A stretch of 64,000 nucleotides of DNA. Source: Dyadobacter jiangsuensis (lineage in GTDB: Bacteria; Bacteroidota; Bacteroidia; Cytophagales; Spirosomataceae). A program made the translations under genes and the position numbers. Below, piece after piece: positions 52,587 through 64,000 of the stretch (within the stretch, counting starts at the first letter, position 1; the number at the start of each line of letters is the position of its first letter). The notes beneath the pieces were generated by a model that worked only from the letters and a program-made list of their open reading frames with translations, made no database searches and was not told the origin of the DNA. The stretch spans positions 496,001 to 560,000 of the forward strand of contig NZ_PYAS01000003.1 of assembly GCF_003014695.1 (NCBI RefSeq). The letters are read 5' to 3'.

Positions 52587-55500
52587 TTACCCTTGGAAAG
52601 ACAAAAAATTCCGACGGGCCTGTATGTATTCGGAAGGCAGGACGCCGAATTTTGCCTTGAAAGATTTGGTGAAATAGTTGGGTGTGGCAAATCCGGTGGC
52701 ATAGGAAATTTGGGCGATATTCAGATCGCTTTTTTCGAGCAGCAGCGCCGCCTTTTCCAGCTTGATTGCCTTGATGAATTCGATGGGCGTTTGCCCGGTG
52801 ATTTCCAGAAGTTTGCTGTATAATGTCCCCCGGCTCATTCCCAGCTGCTTACTCAGTTTTTCGACGCTGAGCTGAGAACTGTTATCAATATGCTCATCAA
52901 TGTAGGCCAGAATGTTCTTGATCAGCTTTTCATTGCCCGATACGATCTGAGGTTCGGGCCGGCTAACGTCGATTTGCTTGGTATAGGCGTTTTTCAATAG
53001 CCGGTTGAGCAGCAGCAGGTTGTTGATCTTGGCATTTAAAATGTCAAAGTTGAAAGGTTTGGTAAGGTAATCGTTGGCGCCGGAGTTCAGCCCGCGTAGC
53101 TCGTGTTCCTCGCCGGTGGAAGCGGTCAACAGAATGATCGGGATATGCGCCGTACGTTTATCGGATTTAATTTTCCGGGCGAGTTCGTTACCGTCCATTT
53201 CGGGCATGGCAATATCGCTGATGATAATTTGCGGGTGCTGTGCGAGCGCTTTTTGCCAGCCCTCCGATCCGGTAGCTGCTTCGATGACCCGGTAATGGTA
53301 TTCCAGACTGCTTTTGAGATAATGCCGGAACTCGTCGTTATCCTCGATAATCAGAATTTCGGCAGGCAGTTCAACAGCGGGCACGGGCACACCCGGGGTC
53401 TTGGAAACGTTGGCGTGCTGCGGCTGATCACCAGAACTTACCGTAATGGCAGGTTCTGTTCCCACATTAGCTACCGAAATGGCGCAAGGGAGCATTACGG
53501 TAAATGTGCTTCCTTTGCCTGGTGTGCTATCCACGTGAATCGACCCGTGGTGCATTTGCACAAATTCCCTGACGATGGAAAGGCCGATCCCGCTTCCCTG
53601 ATTAAGAATCGAAGCAGCGGCGTCGTGCTGGAAAAAACGTTCGAAGATTTTTGCGTGCTTCTCGGCAGGGATGCCCACACCGGTATCCGACACTTTAATA
53701 TACAGCCATTGCCCGGCATCTTCCGCTTGCGATAGCGATAGCGTTACCTTTCCGCCCCTGCGGGTATATTTAAATGCATTGGACAGCAGGTTCAGGATAA
53801 TACGTTCGATTTTGTTGGCATCGAAATCCATATACATGCTGCTTACCTGGCTTTCGAAAACGTAGTCAATGCCCTTTGTTTGAGATAAATACCGGAATGA
53901 CTCCGAAGTTTCCTGAATGAAGGAAACGATCTCACCCTTCATGGGTTCGAGCTTCGATTCATGTTCTTGAAGATTCTTAAAATCAAGCAGTTGATCGACC
54001 AGGTTAAGCAGCCGCCGTGCATTCCGCTTGATACCCTGTAAATGCGGTGTGTTCTCGGCAGCGGCCGCCCGGTTGAGCAGCTGGTCCAGCGGTGCCAGTA
54101 TCAGGGAAATAGGCGTTCTGAACTCGTGGCTGAGGTTGGTCAGGAACTTGATTTTCATTTCATCGAGCTCCCTCTTGCGTTCAATTTCCCGTTCGAGCTG
54201 TTCCTGCCTGAACTTGTTTTTAAGCCTCTGAATGCCTCTGTGCCTGATCAGAAGCATTAATCCAAGAAAGCTCAGCGCGTAAAAAACGTACGCATAAACA
54301 GTCATATAGAATGGCGGCTCCACCACGATTTCAACGGCAGCGCCCCGGCTGTTCCAGTTCCCGTTGTGGTTTTTGGCCTGTACTTCAAACCGGTAAGTGC
54401 CGGGAGACAGGTTTGTATAGCCGGCAGTTTGGGAAGTGCCGGCATCGTGCCATTCGCTGTCGAACCCGTCGAGCCGGTAGCGGTATACGGTTTGCGACGG
54501 GTCGGAGTAATTGAGCGCCGCGTAGGAGAGGGTAAAGTTCTGCTTGTAAGCCAGATGTATGGATTTCGCGACCGAAATATGCTCGCTAAGCGTAGCCGAA
54601 TCGGCGGGCGTGATGGATTTATTGCCCACCCGGAGCTCTTTCAATAGCACGGGTATCGGGTTGGTGTTCTGTCTGAGTGTGCTGGTATTCAGGTAATTAA
54701 ATCCCTGAATGCCGCCGAAAAACAGCAGGCTGTCCTGCGTTCTGATACCGGCGCCGAGAATAAAGGTATTGTTCTGCAAACCATTGTGGGGCGAGTAGTT
54801 GGTAAACTTTTTGGTGGTTTGATCGAGGTAGCTCACGCCCTGATCGGTACTCACCCAGATACGCCCCTGAGCGTCTTCGAGAATTTTGTTGATGACCCCG
54901 CTGGTAAGTCCTGCTCCTTGATCAAAAACTGTAAAGCTGTGTGTTTTGGCATTGAATCGGGCCAACCCTTCGCCGGCGGTACCGAGCCAGATAGCGCCGT
55001 TGCTATCCTCGTGAAGCGAAAGCACGTTGTTCCCCGGCAAGGTACTGTTCAGCTTGTCGTACTGGACCGACTTTTTCCGCACCGGGTCAAACATTGCGAC
55101 GCCCGTGCCGTGGGAGGCAATCCAGATATTGCCGTTTTTGTCCTGCAAAATATCCCTGATGTAGCCATTCAGCGGAATCATACGTTTGGCTGTGGGGATA
55201 CCGGCATCAAAATAGCGTTCAAATTGCTGCGTGACCGGGTCGAATACATTGATACCGCCGCCATTGGTGCCGACCCAAAGCTTGCCTTGCTTATCGGTCA
55301 TCAAGGCGAAAATGTCGTTGTTGTTCAGCGATGACAGGCTCGGGCCTTGTATAAATTGCCGGTATTGCCCGGTTTGCGTATTCAATGCGAAAAGCCCGTC
55401 CTGGAAGCTGCCGATCCACAGCTTGTCAGCCGACAGCTCCAGCGACATAATCGCCAGACCCGAGCATCCGGGCCTGTTTTGCGGCAGAACTGGGATTTTG

Positions 55501-56693
55501 GTAAACAGGTTTGTTTTCCGGTGATAAAGGTTCAGGCCGCCTCCGTCCGTACCCACGAACAGGTCGCCATTGCTTTTCTCGGCAAAAGAGGTTACAAATG
55601 AGGCGCTGAGCCCGTGGGGGTCGTAAGGATTGGAGCGTTTCAGTGCAAAGGTGGTGAGGTTTTTATCGAACTTGTTGACGCCTCCCTTATAAGTGCCCAG
55701 CCAGAAAATCCCCTGTTTGTCGATGAGAATGCTCCGTATCGACTTGTTTGTCAGACTGAAAGACGAGCGGGCGTCCGGCGCGTAGCGGGTTACTTTTCCG
55801 GTTTGGGTATCCATGAGGTTCAGGCCGCCGTCCGTGCAGATCCAGAGCGTCTGGCGGTTTTCGGCTGCCACGGCGTAAATCATATCGCTGCTGATCGAAT
55901 GCGCGTCGTTTGCCTGGTATTTAAAGCTTTGGAGCAGGGTACCGTCAGGCGCGAATTTGAATAGGCCATTGAATGTCCCGACCCAGATGTGGCCCGTTTG
56001 GTCGCCATTGATTGTCTTTACCTGGTTGGCACTGACAGTGACCGCATTCTCCCCGTAGGCGATACGTGCGAAGCGGTTTGTTGTAAAGTCGAACCGGAAC
56101 AGGCCGGTTTCTGTCCCTACCCACATATGCCCTTGCCGATCCTCGAAAAAGCTCTGCACGAGTCCGTTTCGGAGTTGGTCGGGCACGCCCGTGCGCTGAC
56201 TCGGCCGCGTCGCCTTGAATGTGACCGGGTCGACAAGGATCAGCCCCGTGGTGGTAGCCACCCATAACTGGCCTGTATGATCGCTCGTAATCGCCGTGAC
56301 GCTTTCGCTGCCGATGACACGAACAAAAGCATCCTTTCGGCGGTCGTACAAATGCAGGGAGCCCTGTATCGTGCCGATCCAGATGCGGCCCGCTTTATCT
56401 TCGTGGAGTGAAGAAATGTCGTTGGAGGCCACGCTCGACGGGTTTGACCTGTCGTGCCGGTAAATGGTGAAATCGGTCCCGTCGTATTTGTTCAGGCCGT
56501 CGTCGGTACCGAACCAAAGCAAGCCGTACCGGTCTTTCAAAATCGTGTGAACCGTGTTGGATGAGAGTCCGTCCATGGAAGTGATGGCGGTAAAGTTCAG
56601 CTGCAAATCGTTCTGGCCCGCATTGCAGGCGAAGGACAGCGCAAGCAGCAAGGAGGTCAGAACGATCATCAAGGATTTCAGGGACGCTGACAT
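52587..56693 (-). CDS. Hybrid two-component system sensor/regulator (HTCS)
   Basis: 1368 residues in one chain. Signal peptide to about 25; two seven-bladed regulator propellers (about 30-690; repeats such as LSSNTVHTILKDRYGLLWFG, HEDKAGRIWIGT, ILEDAQGRIWVSTDQGV); a Y_Y_Y domain (about 700-785); one membrane helix near 795-818; HisKA with LSHEFRTP (His near 855); HATPase with NLLSNAFKYT, VSDTGVGIP, GSGIGLSIV; a receiver from about 1110 with phospho-Asp in IISDIAMPEMDG (near 1160) and Lys in YLTKPFN; an AraC domain to the end. It senses an oligosaccharide in the periplasm and activates the locus. It is divergent from the esterase/xylanase operon. Confidence 0.97.
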   Translation of the reverse strand: MSASLKSLMIVLTSLLLALSFACNAGQNDLQLNFTAITSMDGLSSNTVHTILKDRYGLLWFGTDDGLNKYDGTDFTIYRHDRSNPSSVASNDISSLHEDKAGRIWIGTIQGSLHLYDRRKDAFVRVIGSESVTAITSDHTGQLWVATTTGLILVDPVTFKATRPSQRTGVPDQLRNGLVQSFFEDRQGHMWVGTETGLFRFDFTTNRFARIAYGENAVTVSANQVKTINGDQTGHIWVGTFNGLFKFAPDGTLLQSFKYQANDAHSISSDMIYAVAAENRQTLWICTDGGLNLMDTQTGKVTRYAPDARSSFSLTNKSIRSILIDKQGIFWLGTYKGGVNKFDKNLTTFALKRSNPYDPHGLSASFVTSFAEKSNGDLFVGTDGGGLNLYHRKTNLFTKIPVLPQNRPGCSGLAIMSLELSADKLWIGSFQDGLFALNTQTGQYRQFIQGPSLSSLNNNDIFALMTDKQGKLWVGTNGGGINVFDPVTQQFERYFDAGIPTAKRMIPLNGYIRDILQDKNGNIWIASHGTGVAMFDPVRKKSVQYDKLNSTLPGNNVLSLHEDSNGAIWLGTAGEGLARFNAKTHSFTVFDQGAGLTSGVINKILEDAQGRIWVSTDQGVSYLDQTTKKFTNYSPHNGLQNNTFILGAGIRTQDSLLFFGGIQGFNYLNTSTLRQNTNPIPVLLKELRVGNKSITPADSATLSEHISVAKSIHLAYKQNFTLSYAALNYSDPSQTVYRYRLDGFDSEWHDAGTSQTAGYTNLSPGTYRFEVQAKNHNGNWNSRGAAVEIVVEPPFYMTVYAYVFYALSFLGLMLLIRHRGIQRLKNKFRQEQLEREIERKRELDEMKIKFLTNLSHEFRTPISLILAPLDQLLNRAAAAENTPHLQGIKRNARRLLNLVDQLLDFKNLQEHESKLEPMKGEIVSFIQETSESFRYLSQTKGIDYVFESQVSSMYMDFDANKIERIILNLLSNAFKYTRRGGKVTLSLSQAEDAGQWLYIKVSDTGVGIPAEKHAKIFERFFQHDAAASILNQGSGIGLSIVREFVQMHHGSIHVDSTPGKGSTFTVMLPCAISVANVGTEPAITVSSGDQPQHANVSKTPGVPVPAVELPAEILIIEDNDEFRHYLKSSLEYHYRVIEAATGSEGWQKALAQHPQIIISDIAMPEMDGNELARKIKSDKRTAHIPIILLTASTGEEHELRGLNSGANDYLTKPFNFDILNAKINNLLLLNRLLKNAYTKQIDVSRPEPQIVSGNEKLIKNILAYIDEHIDNSSQLSVEKLSKQLGMSRGTLYSKLLEITGQTPIEFIKAIKLEKAALLLEKSDLNIAQISYATGFATPNYFTKSFKAKFGVLPSEYIQARRNFLSFQG

Positions 56694-58931
<2,238 letters not shown>

Positions 58932-58949
58932 CATTTTATCAATAATACC

Positions 58950-60041
58950 ATGATGATCCTAAATCCAACCCGGTACTCAGCGCTGGTATCATGCATTGGC
59001 CTGTTTGCAATGCTGGCGGGAAGCGAAAAAGTGCTGGCACAAAAAACCTTGAAGGAGGCTTATAAAGACTACTTTCCTATCGGGGTGGCCGTGGCTCCGA
59101 GGAATCTTTCAGGACCGGAGGCGGAACTGATCGTAAAGCAATTCAGCAGCGTGACGCCGGAAAACGCCATGAAAATGGGCCCCATACACCCGGAGCCCGG
59201 GCGCTATAACTGGCAGGACGCCGACGCGATCGTAGCATTCGCGCAGAAGAACGGCATGAAAGTACGCGGGCATACGCTATGCTGGCACAACCAGACCCCG
59301 AAGTGGTTTTTTACCGACGATGAAGGAAAGCAGGTGAGCCGCGAGGTGCTGCTCGATCGCCTGAAAGAGCATATTAACAATGTGGTTGGCCGCTACAAGG
59401 GAAAAATCTATGCCTGGGATGTCGTTAACGAAGCGGTGCCCGACACGAGTTCGAGCATTTACCGGGAGTCGAAGTTTTTCCAGATCATCGGGGAGGATTA
59501 CATTGAAAAGGCATTCGAATTTGCCCACGCCGCCGATCCCGACGCCCAATTGTTTTACAACGACTACAACACGGAGAGTGCTTTAAAACGGGAGAAGATT
59601 TTCCGGCTATTGAAAAAACTGAAAGAGAAAAACGTGCCGGTGCACGGTGTGGGGCTGCAAGGGCATTGGTCTGTGTATGAGCCCACGGCGGCGGAGCTGG
59701 AAAAATCGATTACCCAATTTGCCGGCCTGGGTTTGGTAGTACAGATTACCGAGCTGGACGTTTCCGTCCATCCCAAAGAGCATGAACGCCGGCAGAAAAA
59801 GCCGACGGACAGCGCCATGCTGACACCAGAAATGACCGCCAGGCAAACCGCACAGTACAAAATGCTATTCGACGTTTTCAGAAAACACAAGGGAACACTC
59901 ACCGGCGTCACTTTCTGGAACGTTTCCGACAAATCGACCTGGCTGGACAACTTCCCGGTAATGGGCCGGAAGGATTATCCGTTGTTATTTGATCAGACCT
60001 ATCACCCCAAACCGGCATATTTCCAGGTGACGGACTTCTGA
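58950..60041 (+). CDS. GH10 endo-beta-1,4-xylanase
   Basis: 363 residues, a single GH10 barrel after a signal peptide (cut near VLAQ, 31). Substrate and catalytic motifs: TPENAMKMGPIHP, RGHTLCWHNQTPKW, acid/base Glu in WDVVNEAVPD (near 161), FYNDYNTE, GVGLQGHW, nucleophile Glu in ITELDVSVHP (near 268), TFWNVSDKSTWL with the Trp that closes the cleft. It cuts xylan backbones into oligosaccharides outside the inner membrane. It lacks a T9SS domain or lipobox, so it is probably periplasmic or released. Likely translated from the esterase transcript. Confidence 0.97.
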   Translation: MMILNPTRYSALVSCIGLFAMLAGSEKVLAQKTLKEAYKDYFPIGVAVAPRNLSGPEAELIVKQFSSVTPENAMKMGPIHPEPGRYNWQDADAIVAFAQKNGMKVRGHTLCWHNQTPKWFFTDDEGKQVSREVLLDRLKEHINNVVGRYKGKIYAWDVVNEAVPDTSSSIYRESKFFQIIGEDYIEKAFEFAHAADPDAQLFYNDYNTESALKREKIFRLLKKLKEKNVPVHGVGLQGHWSVYEPTAAELEKSITQFAGLGLVVQITELDVSVHPKEHERRQKKPTDSAMLTPEMTARQTAQYKMLFDVFRKHKGTLTGVTFWNVSDKSTWLDNFPVMGRKDYPLLFDQTYHPKPAYFQVTDF

Positions 60042-60096
60042 TATTTGTAAGTAAACCCTCGCCATTCAGAACATGAATCGAGCATAAGGAAACCTG

Positions 60097-60126
60097 GGAC
60101 TTCGGTTTTGTACCGGAGTTCTTTTA
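60097..60126 (+). terminator. Terminator of the esterase/xylanase operon
   Basis: A 9-bp stem (60097-60105 with 60113-60121) with two G-U wobbles valid on the plus strand, a 7-nt loop and TTTT after it, 55 bp past the xylanase stop. Confidence 0.65.
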
Positions 60127-60208
60127 GATGTGGTAGTTAACTTTGGCCGGAGGGGATGCTTCGGTCAATTTTGTTTACGATGCTCCCTTTAATTGTGTAA
60201 ATAAATTG

Positions 60209-60245
60209 AAGGAGTTGCCCGAGTCATAATAGTGACCAACTCCTT
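60209..60245 (-). terminator. Hairpin spanning the stop codon of the 151-residue gene
   Basis: AAGGAGTTG (60209-60217) pairs with CAACTCCTT (60237-60245); the 19-nt loop contains the gene's stop codon. On the minus strand a U-rich run (TCAATTTATTT) follows. A translating ribosome would cover the arm. Confidence 0.45.
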
Positions 60246-60679
60246 GACCTGGTCGGGATTTCATCAAGACGTTCTTCCGGAAAAGGCCTCAGGAATTCAT
60301 GAAGCTTATGGGCAGGTATGCTATGGTCTGCAATCATGTTGAGCTCCGCTGGCGTTGCATAGTAAAAAAATGACCAGCCATCGGCAGTACCTATGAAAAG
60401 TGCCTGGTGCTTCTTGTTGTAATTTGCATAAATCCGGAGCCCTGAGCTCGTTTCAATGGAACTTGCTTCATAATAATCTCTGTCGAGAAAGTTGGCCTGG
60501 ACAAGTCCATTTAGCGCCCGGATAGCCGGAACATCCCCGCCGGTACCGCCGACGTCGTCGGTTTTTACAAATGTATGATCTACGGTTGCCGAATTACTTT
60601 TAGAAAGCGCTGAAATAATACAGACGATCGAAATGAAGACGCACAAATAGGCAACTCCTTTTAAATTCCTTAAACTCAT
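60224..60679 (-). CDS. Hypothetical exported or membrane-anchored protein
   Basis: 151 residues. A hydrophobic N-terminal helix (YLCVFISIVCIISAL, about 11-25) acts as signal or anchor. The rest is soluble, with SGLRIYANYNKKHQALFIGTADGW and a basic tail. I recognise no family. It is convergent with the xylanase operon and divergent from the Ada-type gene. Confidence 0.6.
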   Translation of the reverse strand: MSLRNLKGVAYLCVFISIVCIISALSKSNSATVDHTFVKTDDVGGTGGDVPAIRALNGLVQANFLDRDYYEASSIETSSGLRIYANYNKKHQALFIGTADGWSFFYYATPAELNMIADHSIPAHKLHEFLRPFPEERLDEIPTRSRSWSLL

Positions 60680-60890
60680 AGCAGCAAATTGTAAATCAAT
60701 GTCGGAGATGCAGGCAAACGCTATTCAATAAGCGGATTGCAATATGAACTGGTTCAACCAAACACCGTAAAGATATTTCGATTTGTGAGGTTATGGTGAA
60801 AAAAGTCGTTCAGAAAATAGTTGTCAATTTTTCGGTTGCCGGCCTTGTATGCTCAGCCTAATTTTGGGCATCAACTTAAAAACGGGTTCC

Positions 60891-61931
60891 ATGAATCTTT
60901 CAAAGGAAAGGATGTATCGGGCTATCATCGAAAAGGATAGCCAATTTGAAGGGATTTTCTTTACTGGCGTAAAAACCACAGGCATTTTTTGCCGGCCGAC
61001 TTGTACGGCGCGGAAACCCAGGATTGAAAATGTCGAATTTGTATTTTCTGCCAAAGAAGCATTTCAAAGAGGGTACAGGCCATGTAAGGTTTGCAGGCCG
61101 TTGGAACATTCCAATCAGACGCCGGGCGGGATCCGCTCACTTCTGGACGAGCTGAATAGTGATCCGGCCCTGAAATTTAAGGATGCAGACCTGCTGGCCC
61201 GCGGGCTGGAACCGCATTCGGTGCGACGCTGGTTTTTGAAAAACCACCAGATGACTTTTCATGCCTACCAAAGAATGTACCGCATTAATTCCGCTTTTAA
61301 ACACATTCAGCAAGGCCAGTCGGTTACAACAGCGGCATTTGACTCCGGCTTCGATTCCCTGAGCGGCTTCGGAGACTCCTTTAAGAGTATCTTTGGATTT
61401 TCTCCGATGAAAGGGAAGTCGCAGCGCGTGATAGACCTGACAAGGCTTGAAACACCGCTCGGAACCATGTTTGCGTGCGCGGTACAGGAAGGGTTGTGCC
61501 TGTTGGAGTTTACAGACAGGAAAATGCTCGAAACCGAGTTCAGGTTGCTTTCCAAAGCACTGAATGCGACTATTGTCCAGGGGCATAATGCCCATTTCGC
61601 CACGCTTGAAAACGAGCTTGCGGCATATTTTGCGGGAGGGAAGAAGGATTTTTCGGTCCCTGTGTTCTCGGTCGGTTCGAACTTCCAGAGCAGGGTTTGG
61701 CAGGCATTGCAATCGATACCCTATGGTGAAACCCGAAGCTATCAGCAGCAAGCTGCCATGATCGCCAGTCCGAATGCCATTCGCGCGGTAGCGAATGCCA
61801 ACGGCATGAACAAAATATCCATTCTGGTACCCTGTCACAGGGTCGTGGGTGCAGACGGGAACCTGACCGGCTACGGCGGCGGGATCTGGCGCAAGCAATG
61901 GCTGCTCGATATGGAGAGGGCCAACAAGTAA
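60891..61931 (+). CDS. ada: Ada-type bifunctional DNA repair protein and transcription regulator
   Basis: 346 residues from the ATG at 60891; an earlier ATG at 60849 adds 14 residues before the conserved start (ERMYRAIIEKDSQFEG). The N-terminal zinc domain has FFTGVKTTGIFCRPTCTARKP and RPCKVCRP, four Cys ligands, the first being the methylphosphotriester acceptor. An AraC-type HTH lies at about 95-180 (ADLLARGLEPHSVRRWFLKN, FDSGFDSLSGFGDSFKSIFG). The O6-methylguanine methyltransferase part ends with SIPYGETRSYQQQA, NAIRAVANANG and the active-site ILVPCHRVVG. It repairs alkylated DNA and, once methylated, activates genes. An MFS exporter follows after 35 bp. Confidence 0.96.
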   Translation: MNLSKERMYRAIIEKDSQFEGIFFTGVKTTGIFCRPTCTARKPRIENVEFVFSAKEAFQRGYRPCKVCRPLEHSNQTPGGIRSLLDELNSDPALKFKDADLLARGLEPHSVRRWFLKNHQMTFHAYQRMYRINSAFKHIQQGQSVTTAAFDSGFDSLSGFGDSFKSIFGFSPMKGKSQRVIDLTRLETPLGTMFACAVQEGLCLLEFTDRKMLETEFRLLSKALNATIVQGHNAHFATLENELAAYFAGGKKDFSVPVFSVGSNFQSRVWQALQSIPYGETRSYQQQAAMIASPNAIRAVANANGMNKISILVPCHRVVGADGNLTGYGGGIWRKQWLLDMERANK

Positions 61932-61966
61932 ATCCAACTATTTCTTATCGACAAATTACTCATTCC

Positions 61967-63391
61967 ATGAATACTTTACATTCAAGGTGGCTGATGCTAT
62001 GCGTCATTCTCACGGCCCCATTGCTTTATGTGATCGATATTTTTATTATCAATATGGCCTTGCCGGTCATTAAGCAAAAGCTGGATGCCAGCCAAAGTGA
62101 TGTGCAACTGATTATTGCCGGATACTTGCTGGGTAGCGCCTGCTTCCTGATTCCGGCAGCCAGGGCGGGAGATTTCCTCGGCAGAAAGAAAGTTTTCTTT
62201 TGGGGCATGTTTGCTTTCACGGTGACCTCGTGCTTTTGCGGGCTAGCGCAAAGTCCGCTTGCATTAAACATCGCCCGTTTCTTTCAGGGAATCAGCTCAG
62301 CCTTCATGGTAACCCAGTCGCTGTCGCTCATCCAGGAGCTGTTTCCGCAGCCCGCAGAAAGGGCGAAGGCCATCGGCTGGTATGGGATGACCTTGAGCAT
62401 TGCCGCGATAATCGGGCAGATCCTGGGAGGATACCTGGTTGAACTGGATTCTACCATTGCAGGATGGCGATTGATTTTCCTTATTAACGCACCCATGGGA
62501 CTGGCTTCTATGTGGGCAATCGAAAAATGGATTGGAGAGAGCTCCAAGGTATCTGTTGGAAAATTCGATGTTGCGGGAACTATGATGCTGGTGGTGGGGC
62601 TCGGTGCGTTGATTTACGCGCTCACAGCAGGCAGGGAAGCTGGTTGGCCGTTTTGGAGTGTTCTGGTTGCCATAACGGGAGCGTTTCTGTTAATCTTTTT
62701 CCTTCGTTACCAAAGTCTAAGAATCGAGCGAAATCAAGCGCCTTTGATGGATGTACGCATATTCGGGCATCGTCAATTTGTAATCGGGCTGATCGCCCTT
62801 TTGTTTCATTTTATGCTGCACACCGCTTATTTGCTTATGATGGCCGTTTATCTGCAATCGGGTATGGGTATTTCCGCGCTGGGCTGCGGCACGTACTTTA
62901 TTCCGCACGCGCTGCTGTTCATGTTATCCTCATTCGCAGCCTCGAAATTGCTTCCGCGCTTTGGTAAAAATGTTTTGCTGGCCGGTTTGGGAATAATTAT
63001 CATTTCCTTCTTTTTACACATTCTCTGGCTGGATTACCAGACAGAAGCCCTGGCGGTCATCTCGCTGATTGGCCTTTATGGTCTGGGTAACGGGATGGTG
63101 CTGCCATTTCTTCTCAATGTGGTGCTGGATCGGGTCCCCGTCGCGGATGCGGGAATAGCGTCGGGCATTTTCTCGACATTCCAGCAAATCGCCTCCGCAT
63201 TGGGAATCGGTATCATTGGAGGGGTTTTCTACGAAACGCTCACCGGCGCATCAGCCGACTATAAATTGGCACTCGATAACGGTTTGTTTGTTGGACTGGG
63301 CTTTGCAGTAATAGTTGCCGGGATGTTGTTGCTAACTCAGAATAGCAGCGTGTCAGGGCAAAGGGAAAGTGTGGTATTGGATATACTGTAA
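61967..63391 (+). CDS. MFS drug exporter, DHA2 (EmrB/QacA) family
   Basis: 474 residues from the ATG at 61967; the frame is open back to 61898, overlapping ada, but adds no membrane sequence. About 14 helices. DIFIINMALPVIKQKL is the DHA2 motif D1 equivalent, with GDFLGRKKVFFWGM as MFS loop A and GWYGMTLSIAAIIGQILGGYL as motif C. It should expel toxic compounds by proton antiport. The 35-bp gap after ada makes them an operon, suggesting induction by alkylating agents. Confidence 0.93.
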   Translation: MNTLHSRWLMLCVILTAPLLYVIDIFIINMALPVIKQKLDASQSDVQLIIAGYLLGSACFLIPAARAGDFLGRKKVFFWGMFAFTVTSCFCGLAQSPLALNIARFFQGISSAFMVTQSLSLIQELFPQPAERAKAIGWYGMTLSIAAIIGQILGGYLVELDSTIAGWRLIFLINAPMGLASMWAIEKWIGESSKVSVGKFDVAGTMMLVVGLGALIYALTAGREAGWPFWSVLVAITGAFLLIFFLRYQSLRIERNQAPLMDVRIFGHRQFVIGLIALLFHFMLHTAYLLMMAVYLQSGMGISALGCGTYFIPHALLFMLSSFAASKLLPRFGKNVLLAGLGIIIISFFLHILWLDYQTEALAVISLIGLYGLGNGMVLPFLLNVVLDRVPVADAGIASGIFSTFQQIASALGIGIIGGVFYETLTGASADYKLALDNGLFVGLGFAVIVAGMLLLTQNSSVSGQRESVVLDIL

Positions 63392-63412
63392 GGTTGATTA
63401 GAAATAGGGTGA

Positions 63413-63895
63413 CTACTCTTCCCTACGTGCGACGATTTCTACACGCCCCCCGCCTGGTTCCGAGGTGCCTTCCAGCGGATAGTTGTCAGGCAGCAAGATA
63501 AATCCCAGGCCTGCCAGTGAAGTATGTTCAGTGTAAACACCCCGGGAAATCGTGCCTTCATAAAAAAGTGGCGGGGCCGATGACCTGGCGAGCTGATATT
63601 GATCGTCCTTGCCTGATAAACGTAATTGTCTGATTAATACAGCATTCGGTTTCGATTTCCTGATCCATGAATACCAAATACTGAGCGAATCGGCACTCTT
63701 TCTGCTCACATTCACTTTAAAATCAGTGACATCTATCTTATTGATTCTGCCTGCCGAAAAGAGTGTATCATGATTAACGACGTAAGATTGCACGGAATAT
63801 TCGCCTCGCAAGCGGGCCGCATCGTCGTCAATTAAATGCCCCTTGTCACAGGCACCGAGAACGAGAAGCAGCAGCGGTAACAGTAATCTTTGCAT
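63413..63895 (-). CDS. Hypothetical lipoprotein
   Basis: 160 residues. A lipoprotein signal ends LLVLGAC (Cys at 16), followed by Asp, which in Enterobacteria would mean inner-membrane retention but is not known to apply here. The mature part is beta-rich and contains no further Cys. No family is recognised. It is convergent with the MFS exporter gene (21 bp). Its 105-bp upstream region, to the window end, shows no clear promoter. Confidence 0.75.
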   Translation of the reverse strand: MQRLLLPLLLLVLGACDKGHLIDDDAARLRGEYSVQSYVVNHDTLFSAGRINKIDVTDFKVNVSRKSADSLSIWYSWIRKSKPNAVLIRQLRLSGKDDQYQLARSSAPPLFYEGTISRGVYTEHTSLAGLGFILLPDNYPLEGTSEPGGGRVEIVARREE

Positions 63896-64000
63896 GAACA
63901 GAAGACTTTGTAACTAAAAGTATCCTAATTTAAACTATTCATATGGATAATCAATGTTTTGTCAGGGTGAACGGCGTTAAATCGGAATAGGTCACTTCAA

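Overview
The window is chromosomal DNA of a Bacteroidota bacterium, most likely a Cytophagales member of the Dyadobacter/Spirosomataceae type (an inference from gene content, not a computed placement). It carries SusC/SusD pairs, FecI/FecR-type signalling, a hybrid two-component sensor, T9SS type A C-terminal sorting domains, GLPGLI-family and TIMP-like small proteins, many lipoproteins with an L-x-S/G-C lipobox, almost no Shine-Dalgarno sequences, and several promoters of the Bacteroidota TTTG / TAnnTTTG kind. No rRNA, tRNA, CRISPR array, integrase or insertion sequence was seen.

Region 1 (1-15.4 kb) is a glycan-use region. On the minus strand run an ECF sigma factor, a FecR anti-sigma factor, an STN-bearing SusC and a SusD. 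On the plus strand are a LacI-family regulator, a pair of palindromic operators, a 1354-residue secreted PL8-type lyase, a FadR/GntR regulator and an FSR-type MFS transporter. The same 19-bp element overlaps the start codons of the last two genes.

Region 2 (15.2-29.5 kb) is mixed. It has a GLPGLI protein with its TonB-dependent receptor, two divergent lipoproteins, a small Rnk/GreA-like, helical and DUF932-like cluster, and a CE4 deacetylase next to a frameshifted PVC-type dehydrogenase/cytochrome gene. An AraC regulator with a short-chain dehydrogenase, a TIMP-like protein and a RidA-family enamine deaminase complete it.

Region 3 (29.5-37.8 kb) has surface-polysaccharide genes (glycosyltransferase, FkbM methyltransferase, flippase), a ChrA chromate transporter, and a three-gene copper-uptake operon (small CxGKC protein, Met-rich lipoprotein, OprC/NosA-like receptor).

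Region 4 (38.0-44.4 kb) has a sensor kinase, a C1q-like secreted protein, a T9SS surface protein and two NarL/LuxR-type response regulators.

Region 5 (44.3-60.1 kb) is a complete xylan-type polysaccharide utilisation locus. It holds a hybrid two-component sensor, SusC, SusD and a giant VCBS/ASPIC-UnbV lipoprotein on the minus strand. Divergent from these are a CE1-CBM48-CE1 double esterase and a GH10 endoxylanase on the plus strand. The expected flow is: xylanase and esterase trim feruloylated xylan, SusC/D import the oligosaccharides, and the sensor detects them and activates both arms.

Region 6 (60.2-64 kb) holds a small hypothetical gene, a full-length Ada repair regulator in an apparent operon with a DHA2 drug exporter, and a terminal lipoprotein gene.
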